From: Daejeonia sp002484105
GTDB lineage: Bacteria > Bacteroidota > Bacteroidia > Flavobacteriales > Weeksellaceae
Assembly: GCF_051175565.1 (NCBI RefSeq)
Contig: NZ_CP195105.1
Location: forward strand, 3,038,001 to 3,102,000
Length of the DNA: 64,000 nucleotides
Reading direction: 5' to 3'
The position numbers were made by a program, and so were the translations under genes. The notes under the pieces are model-generated. The model had not been told where the DNA came from and ran no database searches. It saw only the letters and a list, made by a program, of their open reading frames with translations. Of the stretch, positions 8,648-16,622 are shown piece after piece; within the stretch, counting starts at the first letter, position 1; every line of letters starts with the position of its first letter.

Positions 8648-8656
8648 GCCTTTCCC

Positions 8657-10702
8657 ATGAAAAGAAAAATATCATATATCGCAGCTGCATTTTTGATTTC
8701 AGGAATGCTTTCTGCACAGCAGACAGACCTTAATGCAATGCCGAAACCAGGGCCTACCCCTACCATCAACATTGCAAAGCCCAAAACCTTCCAGCTTAAA
8801 AACGGACTGACCGTGATGGTGGTGGAAAACCATAAACTGCCCCGCGTAAACATCACCCTTACAATAGACAGACCGCCTGTAAAAGAAGGTGAAATTGCCG
8901 GAATTTCTTCTGTATTTGCAGAACAGATCGGCACCGGAACCGCGACACTCAGCAAGGACGACTTCAATAAAAAAGTGGATTATCTGGGAGCCAACCTTGA
9001 TTTCTCATCTTCAGGAGCTTATGCCAATACCTTGTCTAAATATTTCCCGCAAGTGCTGGAGCTGATGTCAGATGCAATTGTACACCCAAAATTCTCCGCT
9101 GATGAAATAAGCAAAACCAAAGAAAGACAGATTGAGGGACTGAAAACCATCGACAAAAATACACAAGCCATTGCACAGCGTGTCGGAAACGCCCTTGCAT
9201 ACGGCAAAAATACTGCCCGTGGCGAATTTGAAACCGAGGCCACCATCAACAAAATCCAACTTGCAGATGTACAGAATTTTTATCAGAAATATTACGCTCC
9301 CGACAACGCTTACCTCGTATTTGTAGGAGATGTAAAATATGATAAAGTAAAAAAACTGGTGGAGAAAAATTTCAAAAACTGGAAAAAATCCGGCACCGTA
9401 TATCCGGCACTGGAGCCTGCCACCAACGTCAAAACCACAGAAATCGATATTGTGGATGTACCGAATGCCGTTCAGTCTGTTGTCAGTGTCGGCAACCTGA
9501 CGGATTTCAAAATGAACAATCCTCAATATTTTGCTGCAACCATTGCCAACTATATTCTTGGTGGTGGCGGCGAAGCCAGACTATTCATGAACCTGCGTGA
9601 GAAAAACGGCTTTACTTACGGTGCCTATTCCTCTCTGAGTACCAGCAAATATTCTCCCGAATTTTCCGCCAGTGCCAGCGTGAGAAATGAAGTAACCGAC
9701 AAAGCCGTTACAGAATTTATGAACGAACTGAAAGGTATCTCTACCATCCAGCCTGATGAGTTGGCCAATGCCAAAGCAAAATTTGCCGGAAACTTTATCA
9801 TGTCTCTGGAAAAACCGGAAACCATCGCCCGCTTTGCACTGAACCAGAAAATACATAACCTTCCGGAAAACTTCTATACCGACTATCTGAAATCTGTTGA
9901 CAAAGTGACAGTAGCGGATGTTTCGGCTGCCGCAAAAGAAGTCATCCTCCCGAACCAGGAAAGAATATTCGTAGTCGGAAAAGGGTCCGACATCAACGAA
10001 GGGCTGGAAAAACTCGGATATCCGGTGTATTATTTTGACAAGGAAGCCAATCCTGTTGCCAAACCCACCGTTACAAAAGTTGACGCCAGTATTACTCCCG
10101 CCTCTGTTGCCGATCGGTATCTTGCCGCCATCGGTGGAAAAGACAAAGCAGAAAAACTGAACGCCATCACCATGGTTGCTGCTGCCACCGTACAGGGACA
10201 GAATCTGGAAATGAAAAGTATCAAAGCCAAAGGTGGTAAACAAGCCCAGACGGTATCCATGATGGGACAGGTAATGCAGAAAATAGTCTTTGACGGAAAA
10301 ACCGGCTACCAGGAAGCTATGGGACAGAAAAAACCACTCACCGATGAAGAAAAAAGCGACTTGCTGAAAAACACTTCACTCTTTGAAGAACTCGGATTTG
10401 CGGCCAATAAAAACCTGACCGTAACCGGCACTGAAAATATCGGCGGAGAAGATTCCTATGCCCTGAAGGATGGTGACACAACGTATTACTACAGTATAAA
10501 AACCGGCCTGAAAACCGGGCAGACTGAAGTAAAAAAAGCTCAGGGACAGCAATTTACCATCCCAACGGTTTTTTCAGATTACAAAGATACTGACGGCATC
10601 AAAATGCCGTACAAAATATCCCAGAATATGGGAGGTATGGATCTGACCTTCAGCGTAAAATCCTACGAGCTGAACAAGGCTACAGATGCCGATTTCAAAT
10701 AA
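8657..10702 (+). CDS. M16-family protein lacking the zinc motif, with C-terminal extension
   Basis: The product has 681 residues with a signal peptide (cleavage near LSAQQ). Residues of about 35-450 are two M16 folds. Where the partner has HFFEH this protein reads SVFAEQIGTGT, so the zinc ligands are absent and it is presumably a non-catalytic subunit that holds substrate (it keeps the GGGGEARLFMNLREKNGFTYG and R/Y-type C-terminal features). After about residue 465 there is a further 215-residue region (YLAAIGGKDK to the end) with alternating polar and hydrophobic strands that looks like an outer-membrane lipoprotein-sorting (LolA/LolB-like) or related lipid-binding fold. It follows the catalytic gene directly and ends at a strong terminator. 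Confidence 0.88.
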   Translation: MKRKISYIAAAFLISGMLSAQQTDLNAMPKPGPTPTINIAKPKTFQLKNGLTVMVVENHKLPRVNITLTIDRPPVKEGEIAGISSVFAEQIGTGTATLSKDDFNKKVDYLGANLDFSSSGAYANTLSKYFPQVLELMSDAIVHPKFSADEISKTKERQIEGLKTIDKNTQAIAQRVGNALAYGKNTARGEFETEATINKIQLADVQNFYQKYYAPDNAYLVFVGDVKYDKVKKLVEKNFKNWKKSGTVYPALEPATNVKTTEIDIVDVPNAVQSVVSVGNLTDFKMNNPQYFAATIANYILGGGGEARLFMNLREKNGFTYGAYSSLSTSKYSPEFSASASVRNEVTDKAVTEFMNELKGISTIQPDELANAKAKFAGNFIMSLEKPETIARFALNQKIHNLPENFYTDYLKSVDKVTVADVSAAAKEVILPNQERIFVVGKGSDINEGLEKLGYPVYYFDKEANPVAKPTVTKVDASITPASVADRYLAAIGGKDKAEKLNAITMVAAATVQGQNLEMKSIKAKGGKQAQTVSMMGQVMQKIVFDGKTGYQEAMGQKKPLTDEEKSDLLKNTSLFEELGFAANKNLTVTGTENIGGEDSYALKDGDTTYYYSIKTGLKTGQTEVKKAQGQQFTIPTVFSDYKDTDGIKMPYKISQNMGGMDLTFSVKSYELNKATDADFK

Positions 10703-10726
10703 AAAAATCCTTCCGGATTGCACCAG

Positions 10727-10755
10727 CAGCAGCTTCGGCTGCTGTTTTTGTTTTT
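10727..10755 (+). terminator. Terminator of the M16 protease operon
   Basis: A seven-base stem CAGCAGC/GCTGCTG is closed by a TTCG tetraloop and followed by TTTTTGTTTTT. Confidence 0.85.
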
Positions 10756-10770
10756 AAATCGGCTTAAATC

Positions 10771-10801
10771 TTTGCAGTTCAACAAAAAAAGATTAAATTT
10801 G
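10771..10801 (+). promoter_or_regulatory. secG promoter, TTTG-N19-TAAATTTG
   Basis: TTTG (10771-10774), 19 bases, then TAAATTTG (10794-10801) is a perfect match to the Bacteroidota consensus and lies 25 bases before the secG ATG. Confidence 0.75.
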
Positions 10802-10826
10802 CCCTTCAAAATTATAAAGAATCATA

Positions 10827-11171
10827 ATGAGTACAATATTTACATTGTTCATGGTTTTAATCATGATTGCGTGTGTCCTTCTGGTGATCATCATCATGGC
10901 TCAGAACCCAAAAGGCGGCGGGCTGTCATCAACTTTCGGCGGAACTTCTTCTGCGCAGTTTGGAGTACAGAGAACCAATGACTTTATGGAAAAATCTACC
11001 TGGACACTTGGTGTAACCATCGTTGTACTGATCATCCTGAGCGTTGTACTCACAGGCTCGCCTATTCAGCAGACCCCGTCCGGAAACAGAAAAGCTCCCG
11101 TTGAGCAGTCGGCACCAGCCGGTACAGGAAATGCTCCCGCACAGAATACTCCTGCCAGTACAGGAAAATAA
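10827..11171 (+). CDS. secG: Preprotein translocase subunit SecG
   Basis: The 114-residue protein has the SecG layout: a first membrane helix (about residues 4-24), the loop NPKGGGLSSTFGG with the conserved Gly/Ser-rich motif, a second helix (about 57-77), and a Pro/Ala/Gly-rich tail of about 30 residues that is longer than in E. coli and low in complexity. SecG assists SecA-driven translocation through SecYEG in the inner membrane. It has its own promoter and terminator here. Confidence 0.93.
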   Translation: MSTIFTLFMVLIMIACVLLVIIIMAQNPKGGGLSSTFGGTSSAQFGVQRTNDFMEKSTWTLGVTIVVLIILSVVLTGSPIQQTPSGNRKAPVEQSAPAGTGNAPAQNTPASTGK

Positions 11172-11198
11172 CCGAAGTAAAAATTTTATTTTATACTG

Positions 11199-11228
11199 CC
11201 GGGCTGATATTTCAGTCCGGTTTTTTTT
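11199..11228 (+). terminator. Terminator after secG
   Basis: CCGGGCTGA pairs with TCAGTCCGG (one G-T pair) around a four-base loop, followed by eight T residues. Confidence 0.8.
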
Positions 11229-11301
11229 GTAGCATCAACGGTGTTTAAAATATAATCATTCACAGAATTTATATAAGACTGTTTGCCATAGTTTGTATCA
11301 A

Positions 11302-11393
11302 TTTTGCAGATACAATGATGCGACTGCGGAGATCCCGGTATGGAGCAACTTTTGCAGATATTGCAACAGAAAATAAATAAATAAATAAATAAC
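11302..11393. repeat. 11-base direct repeat and ATAA microsatellite upstream of dps
   Basis: TTTTGCAGATA occurs at 11302-11312 and again at 11350-11360, 48 bases apart. It is followed by about five tandem copies of a four-base unit (AAAT/ATAA) ending about 24 bases before the dps ATG. No consensus TAnnTTTG element is present in this spacer, so the repeated 11-mer may be part of a different control site. Confidence 0.4.
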
Positions 11394-11416
11394 AATCAAC
11401 TTTAAATATCACAGAT

Positions 11417-11893
11417 ATGAAGACACAAATTGGTTTAGAACCGAAACAGACAGAAATCTTAGCCGAAATCCTCGAACCCCTTCTGGCAGATGAATTTTTA
11501 CTTTATCTGAAAACAAGGAATGCCCACTGGAATGTTGAAGGACCAGACTTCCATACCGTACACGTTTACTTTGAAGAACTCTATACTGAACTTGAAACCG
11601 TTGTGGACGAAGTTGCCGAAAGACTGAGAAAAATCGGTCATTATGCACCTGCAACCATGAAAGACTACCTCGATCTCACACATCTCACTGAAGAAAGAGG
11701 CGATAAAAACGACAGCCTCAGTTATATGAAAGACCTTTTGTCAGACCATGAAGAAATCATCATGTATCTGCGCGAAAGTATTGACAAAATCGACAGCGAA
11801 GTAGAAGCAGCCTATGGCACCAGCGACTATCTTACTACCCTTATGGAGCAGCATGAAAAAACAGCCTGGATGCTGAGGTCTCATCTGAAATAA
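11417..11893 (+). CDS. dps: Dps-family DNA-binding ferritin-like protein
   Basis: The 158-residue protein has the Dps ferroxidase signature: NAHWNVEGPDFHTVH (with His37 and His49) and, further on, the acidic segment VVDEVAERL (Asp64, Glu68). Dps forms a 12-subunit shell that oxidises ferrous iron with hydrogen peroxide and protects DNA during starvation or oxidative stress. The N-terminal tail is short with few basic residues, so DNA binding may be weak. The gene stands alone with a clear terminator. Its upstream region is unusual (direct repeat and microsatellite) and would be the place to look for stress control. Confidence 0.92.
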   Translation: MKTQIGLEPKQTEILAEILEPLLADEFLLYLKTRNAHWNVEGPDFHTVHVYFEELYTELETVVDEVAERLRKIGHYAPATMKDYLDLTHLTEERGDKNDSLSYMKDLLSDHEEIIMYLRESIDKIDSEVEAAYGTSDYLTTLMEQHEKTAWMLRSHLK

Positions 11894-11922
11894 TTCTGAC
11901 GACACAAAATGAAAATGAGTAT

Positions 11923-11947
11923 ACCACCTGAAAAGGTGGTTTTTTTT
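11923..11947 (+). terminator. Terminator after dps
   Basis: The stem ACCACCT/AGGTGGT has a GAAA tetraloop and is followed by at least seven T residues. Confidence 0.85.
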
Positions 11948-11991
11948 ATGACTTATTCCCCGGTGAGAATTATCATATGCATCACATTTAA

Positions 11992-11999
11992 TATCTTTG
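11992..11999 (+). promoter_or_regulatory. -7 element TATCTTTG before gapN
   Basis: An exact TAnnTTTG octamer about 23 bases upstream of the gapN ATG; no clear -33 element. Confidence 0.45.
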
Positions 12000-12022
12000 A
12001 TTGAATTTTAAATACCAAACAC

Positions 12023-13627
12023 ATGACCTTTAATGACAACATTGAACTTTTTCCTAAAAAAGAGTATCTCAATCATCCGCTGGTAGAGCAGGAAGAATAT
12101 CTCGTAAACGGGGTATTCAAACCCTGGAAAGGCGATTCCAAAAAAGTTTTTGCCGCCATCAAAGCCAATAACAACGGAGTGATGGAAGATATCTATCTCG
12201 GAAAAATTCCCAATGCCGGACTTCCCGAAGCCATGGAATGTCTGGATGCTGCCGACCAGGCCTACAACAACGGATTCGGCTACTGGCCTACCCTTTCTGT
12301 TGAAGACCGCATCCGCCATGTTGAGACCTTTATCCGGGAAATGCTGGGACTTCGCGAACAGATTGTGCAGCTGCTGATGTGGGAGATCGGGAAAAACCGT
12401 TCGGACAGCGAAAAGGAATTCGACCGTACCGTAGCCTATATTTATGATACAATCGGTGCTCTGAAAGAGCTCGACAGGAAAAGTTCGACCTTTACCATTG
12501 AAGGAGGAATTATCGGACAGATCCGCCGTTCACCGCTGGGCATCACATTATGTATCGGTCCTTATAATTATCCCTTAAACGAAACCTATACACTGCTGAT
12601 TCCGGCACTCATCATGGGAAATGTCGTGCTCTTCAAACCACCAAAATATGGATGCCTGCTGCACTATGCACTCAGCAAGGCTTTGCAGAAAAGTTTTCCG
12701 AAAGGCGTCATCAATTATATCTACGGAAAAGGTGCCGACGTAATCGAACCAATGATGAACACAGGAAAAATCAATGTACTGACCCTGATTGCATCCAGTA
12801 AAGTAGCCGACCAGCTGAAAAAATCCCATCCAAAAGTCAACCGTCTCCGATCTATTCTTGGACTTGATGCCAAAAACCCTGGCATTATCCTGAAGGACGC
12901 CGACCTCGATCTCACAGTAGACGAATGCGTTGCCGGATCTCTATCCTTCAACGGACAGCGCTGTACTGCACTTAAAATTCTCTTTGTACATGAAGATATT
13001 GCCGAAAAATTCATCAGAAAATTTGCCAAAAAAGTAGACGAACTGAAAGTAGGAATGCCCTGGGACAATGCCTTTATCACTCCACTTCCGGACGAAAGCA
13101 AAATCCATTACATGAACGAACTGGTGAAAGATGCCGAAGAACATGGCGCCAAAATCGTCAACAAATCCGGAGGAAATTCTGTCGGAACCCTTTACGCGCC
13201 GACGGTAGTCTTCCCTGTGAACAGTGAAATGAAAATTTACCATGTAGAACAATTCGGGCCGGTAGTCCCCATTGTCACCTTCAAAAATCTGCAGGAACCG
13301 ATTGACTATATGATCGGAAGCGATTACGGACAACAGGTAAGCATCTTCAGCACCAACAGCCTGGAAATTGCCCACATGATCGATGGATTTGTAAATCTTG
13401 TGTCACGTGTCAACATCAATACCCAGTCGCAGCGCGGGCCCGATGTCTTCCCCTTCACCGGAAGAAAAGACTCTGCAGAAGGAACCCTCTCCGTATACGA
13501 TGCCCTGCGCTCCTTCTCCATACGCACTATGGTGGCAACCAGAGAAAACGATATCAACAAGAAGATTTTCAACGAGATTATTGAAGAGAACGAATCCAGC
13601 TTCCTGAGTACCAAATTTCTGTTCTGA
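12023..13627 (+). CDS. gapN: NADP-dependent non-phosphorylating glyceraldehyde-3-phosphate dehydrogenase (GapN type)
   Basis: The 534-residue protein belongs to the aldehyde dehydrogenase superfamily. It shows the cofactor segment SPLGITLCIGPYNYPLNE, the glycine-rich region around GKGADV, and the catalytic cysteine in FNGQRCTALKI near residue 314. Best fit is the GapN branch, which oxidises glyceraldehyde-3-phosphate straight to 3-phosphoglycerate and makes NADPH without ATP. It is somewhat longer than streptococcal GapN (about 475), with extra N-terminal residues. The substrate is inferred from family resemblance; another cytosolic aldehyde is possible. It has its own terminator, and the next gene is NADP isocitrate dehydrogenase. 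Confidence 0.82.
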   Translation: MTFNDNIELFPKKEYLNHPLVEQEEYLVNGVFKPWKGDSKKVFAAIKANNNGVMEDIYLGKIPNAGLPEAMECLDAADQAYNNGFGYWPTLSVEDRIRHVETFIREMLGLREQIVQLLMWEIGKNRSDSEKEFDRTVAYIYDTIGALKELDRKSSTFTIEGGIIGQIRRSPLGITLCIGPYNYPLNETYTLLIPALIMGNVVLFKPPKYGCLLHYALSKALQKSFPKGVINYIYGKGADVIEPMMNTGKINVLTLIASSKVADQLKKSHPKVNRLRSILGLDAKNPGIILKDADLDLTVDECVAGSLSFNGQRCTALKILFVHEDIAEKFIRKFAKKVDELKVGMPWDNAFITPLPDESKIHYMNELVKDAEEHGAKIVNKSGGNSVGTLYAPTVVFPVNSEMKIYHVEQFGPVVPIVTFKNLQEPIDYMIGSDYGQQVSIFSTNSLEIAHMIDGFVNLVSRVNINTQSQRGPDVFPFTGRKDSAEGTLSVYDALRSFSIRTMVATRENDINKKIFNEIIEENESSFLSTKFLF

Positions 13628-13651
13628 TTTTGCAAAAAAAGCACATATCGG

Positions 13652-13678
13652 TACCGGCAAAACCTGCCGGTATTTTTT
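13652..13678 (+). terminator. Terminator after gapN
   Basis: TACCGGCA pairs with TGCCGGTA around a five-base loop, followed by six T residues. Confidence 0.85.
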
Positions 13679-13753
13679 CTGTCTTACGATCAGGGATATA
13701 GAAAGCATCACTTAAAAGCCCGGCACATTCTCCCGATTTCAGCAGAAAATGTA

Positions 13754-13761
13754 TAAATTTG
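13754..13761 (+). promoter_or_regulatory. -7 element TAAATTTG before icd
   Basis: The octamer sits about 39 bases upstream of the chosen ATG at 13800 and inside a possible upstream extension of the reading frame, which supports the downstream start. Confidence 0.5.
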
Positions 13762-13799
13762 TGAAATTTAAATTTTTAACAAACAAATACGCGATTATA

Positions 13800-16019
13800 A
13801 TGTCTGGAAAACCAAAAATTTATTACACCCTGACGGATGAGGCCCCCATGCTGGCAACCCATTCCTTTTTACCTATTGTAAAAGCATTTACCAACGCTGC
13901 ACATGTCGAGATTGAAGTTCCTGACATTTCCCTTTCCGGCAGAATTCTGGCCAACTTTCCGGAATATCTCACCGAAGACCAGAAAGCTGAAGATGCGCTG
14001 GCCATGCTGGGTGAGCTTACCAAATCTCCGGAAGCCAACATCATAAAACTTCCCAATATTTCTGCATCGGCACCACAACTGAATGCTGCTATTGCAGAAC
14101 TTCAGGCTAAAGGATATGCCGTACCTGACTATCCCGCAGAACCTAAAAATGACGACGAAAAAGCCATTAAAGCCCAATATGCTAAAGTGCTGGGAAGTGC
14201 CGTAAACCCCGTTTTAAGAGAAGGAAACTCTGACAGACGTGCTCCGAAAGCCGTGAAAAACTACGCCAAAGCCAACCCTCACAGAATGGGAATCTGGTCG
14301 GCAGACAGCAAGACCGATGTTGCCCACATGACTGAAGGTGACTTCTACGGAACAGAAACGTCGCTGACTCTGGATAAAGCATGCCAGTACCGCATCGTTT
14401 TTTATGGAAATGATGGCAGCCAAAAAGTATTGAAAGACTTTGCACCGCTTCTGGCGGGAGAAGTAATAGACACCTCCGTCATGAATCTGAACGCACTGAA
14501 AGCCTTCGTGCATACAGCCATCGAGGAAGCTAAAAACAGAAATATTCTGCTCTCTGCACACCTGAAAGCTACCATGATGAAAATCTCTGATCCCGTCATT
14601 TTCGGGGCGGTTGTGGAAACTTTTTTCAAAGATGTTTTCACTAAATATGCAGATGTTTTCAAGGAACTGGACATCAACCCAAATAACGGACTCGCCAGCC
14701 TCTACGAAAAAATAAAAGGCCACCCGAAAGAAGCAGAAATCAAAGCGGATATTGAAAAAACTTTGGAAGCCGGGCCTGCTGTTGCCATGGTGAATTCCGA
14801 CAAAGGCATCACCAATTTTCATGTTCCGTCTGATGTAATCGTAGATGCTTCTATGGCAGCCCTGATCCGGGGCGGAGGCAAAATGTGGAATAAAGAAGGC
14901 AAAGAGGAAGATACCGTTGCCATTATTCCGGACCGCAGCTATGCAGGATTCTACCAGGCAGCCATTGACGACATGAAAGCCAACGGAGCCGTAGATCCGA
15001 AAACCATGGGATCGGTTCCGAATGTCGGACTGATGGCCCAGAAAGCAGAAGAGTACGGTTCTCACGACAAAACCTTTCAGGCAGAAGGAGATGGTATCAT
15101 CAAAGTGGAAGACGAAAATGGCTACACCCTGCTGGAACAGAAAGTTGAGAAAGGTGATATTTTCAGAATGTGCCAAACCAAAGATGCTCCGATTCAGGAC
15201 TGGGTGAAACTGGCCGTCAACAGAGCAAGGCTCTCTGATACGCCTGCAATTTTTTGGTTGGACAAAGCAAGAGCACACGACCGCGAGATCATCACAAAAG
15301 TTGAAAAATACCTGAAAGACCACGACCTGACAGGTTTGGATATCAGAATCATGGATGTGATGGATGCAATGAAGGAAACCCTGAAAAGAGCCAGAGAAGG
15401 AAAAGACACCATCTCCGTTTCCGGAAATGTACTGAGGGACTATCTTACAGACCTCTTCCCGATTCTCGAACTGGGAACTTCTGCAAAAATGCTCTCCATC
15501 GTCCCATTGATGAATGGCGGCGGACTTTTTGAAACAGGCGCCGGAGGTTCTGCACCGAAACATATACAGCAGTTTCTGGAAGAAGGCTACCTGAGATGGG
15601 ATTCTCTGGGCGAATTTCTCGCACTGCAGGCTTCATTGGAACATCTTGCTCAGACACAGGACAACAAAAAAGCACAGATCCTTGCCGATGCTCTGGACGA
15701 AGCCAATGCCAAATTCCTGGCAACGGACAAATCTCCTGCAAGAAAAATAGGCAGCATAGACAACAGAGGCTCGCACTTCTATCTGGCGCTGTACTGGGCA
15801 GAAGCACTGGCTGCACAAACGGCAGATGCAGAGATCGCTTCACACTTCCAGCCAGTTGCCAAAGCGCTGGAGGAAAACGAAGAAAAAATCAATGCAGAAC
15901 TGATTGGTGCACAGGGAAAACCTCAGGACATCGGCGGCTACTACAAGCCGGACGAAGGCAAAACCTATGCAGCGATGCGTCCGAGTGCTACATTGGATTC
16001 CATCATCAACAGTATTTAA
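13800..16019 (+). CDS. icd: NADP-dependent isocitrate dehydrogenase, monomeric type
   Basis: The 739-residue product is the length of the monomeric IDH family (about 740), unrelated in size to the dimeric 45 kDa enzyme. It starts MSGKPKIYYTLTDEAP, and the conserved N-terminal LATHSFLPI follows. Family-typical blocks include NFHVPSDVIVDASM, WLDKARAHD, and the C-terminal GGYYKPD. It converts isocitrate to 2-oxoglutarate in the cytosolic TCA cycle with NADPH formation. An in-frame ATG 17 codons upstream falls before a -7 promoter element and is rejected. With GapN just upstream, two NADPH-making enzymes lie side by side, although each appears to be transcribed separately. Confidence 0.95.
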   Translation: MSGKPKIYYTLTDEAPMLATHSFLPIVKAFTNAAHVEIEVPDISLSGRILANFPEYLTEDQKAEDALAMLGELTKSPEANIIKLPNISASAPQLNAAIAELQAKGYAVPDYPAEPKNDDEKAIKAQYAKVLGSAVNPVLREGNSDRRAPKAVKNYAKANPHRMGIWSADSKTDVAHMTEGDFYGTETSLTLDKACQYRIVFYGNDGSQKVLKDFAPLLAGEVIDTSVMNLNALKAFVHTAIEEAKNRNILLSAHLKATMMKISDPVIFGAVVETFFKDVFTKYADVFKELDINPNNGLASLYEKIKGHPKEAEIKADIEKTLEAGPAVAMVNSDKGITNFHVPSDVIVDASMAALIRGGGKMWNKEGKEEDTVAIIPDRSYAGFYQAAIDDMKANGAVDPKTMGSVPNVGLMAQKAEEYGSHDKTFQAEGDGIIKVEDENGYTLLEQKVEKGDIFRMCQTKDAPIQDWVKLAVNRARLSDTPAIFWLDKARAHDREIITKVEKYLKDHDLTGLDIRIMDVMDAMKETLKRAREGKDTISVSGNVLRDYLTDLFPILELGTSAKMLSIVPLMNGGGLFETGAGGSAPKHIQQFLEEGYLRWDSLGEFLALQASLEHLAQTQDNKKAQILADALDEANAKFLATDKSPARKIGSIDNRGSHFYLALYWAEALAAQTADAEIASHFQPVAKALEENEEKINAELIGAQGKPQDIGGYYKPDEGKTYAAMRPSATLDSIINSI

Positions 16020-16041
16020 TTTCAGTTTCAAAGAGATACAG

Positions 16042-16072
16042 AAAGCTGCTTCGTAATGAGGCAGCTTTTGTT
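16042..16072 (+). terminator. Terminator after icd
   Basis: AAAGCTGC pairs with GCAGCTTT around an 11-base loop. The following T run is short (TTTTGTTGTT). Confidence 0.6.
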
Positions 16073-16275
16073 GTTACAAAAAGTAAACGATCAGTTTCCG
16101 GAAAATTTTCTACGCGGCTCTGATCATCGAATATGATCTGTTTGGTGGTACCTTTTATGGTCTGATTTCCAAATTTGGACGTCGTTGAAGAAATATTGAC
16201 TGTACATGAATTTCCTCAGTCTGAGTTTTAGGAAGGGAAGGTATCGAAAAGGTTTCCATGGGGTTTTGTTCCTAC

Positions 16276-16305
16276 AAAAAAACCGCCTCATGAAAAATGA
16301 GACGG
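16276..16305 (-). terminator. Terminator of the mrp-nifU-like operon
   Basis: On the minus strand CCGTCTCAT pairs with ATGAGGCGG, followed by seven T residues. Confidence 0.8.
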
Positions 16306-16340
16306 CTTCTTGTATATTAAAATTCCGGTTTTCAGAAAGA

Positions 16341-16592
16341 TTATTCTTCGACACTGGTTACTTCCAGAATTTCGGGAGCAAACTGTTTGATGGTATTTTC
16401 CACCCCGAGTTTCATGGTCGAGAAATTCACCGGACAGCCGGAGCAGTTGCCGAGAAGTTTTACAAAAACCTTGTTGTCTCTGACGTCAATCAGCTCAATA
16501 TCACCACCATCCCGATTCAGGAAAGGGCGAATGCTTTCAAGCGCTTCCATCACTTTGGTTACCGTTTCTTCGTGCTGTAAATCCGTTTTCAT
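16341..16592 (-). CDS. NifU C-terminal-domain protein (Nfu-type Fe-S scaffold)
   Basis: The 83-residue protein consists of a single NifU C-terminal domain. It starts with an acidic helix, then RPFLNRDGGDIELI, and has the cluster-binding motif CSGCP (Cys50 and Cys53). Proteins of this type bind a 4Fe-4S cluster between two subunits and hand it to target enzymes. It lies 30 bases downstream of the Mrp gene on the same strand and ends at a terminator, so the pair forms a small Fe-S assembly operon. Confidence 0.9.
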   Translation of the reverse strand: MKTDLQHEETVTKVMEALESIRPFLNRDGGDIELIDVRDNKVFVKLLGNCSGCPVNFSTMKLGVENTIKQFAPEILEVTSVEE

Positions 16593-16622
16593 TGAATGTT
16601 GTTTGTTTGCAATATACTAAAA

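Larger units (their letters stand above)
16020..16340. other. Convergent intergenic gap between icd and the NifU-like gene
   Basis: These 321 bases hold the icd terminator at the left and the nifU/mrp terminator at the right. Between about 16070 and 16270 I see no gene, RNA or repeat. Confidence 0.6.

Noticed and set aside
13749..13799. An icd start 17 codons upstream
   Set aside because: The extra codons contain the -7 promoter element and do not match the conserved N-terminus of the family.
14214..15563. A 449-codon open frame antisense to icd
   Set aside because: It lies wholly inside the strongly supported monomeric isocitrate dehydrogenase gene, has a Cys/Phe/Ser-rich composition with no domain, and is the complement of its codon pattern.
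16124..16354. A 76-codon frame in the gap after icd
   Set aside because: It crosses the nifU/mrp terminator and the end of the NifU-like gene, is rich in Phe/Arg, and has no promoter.
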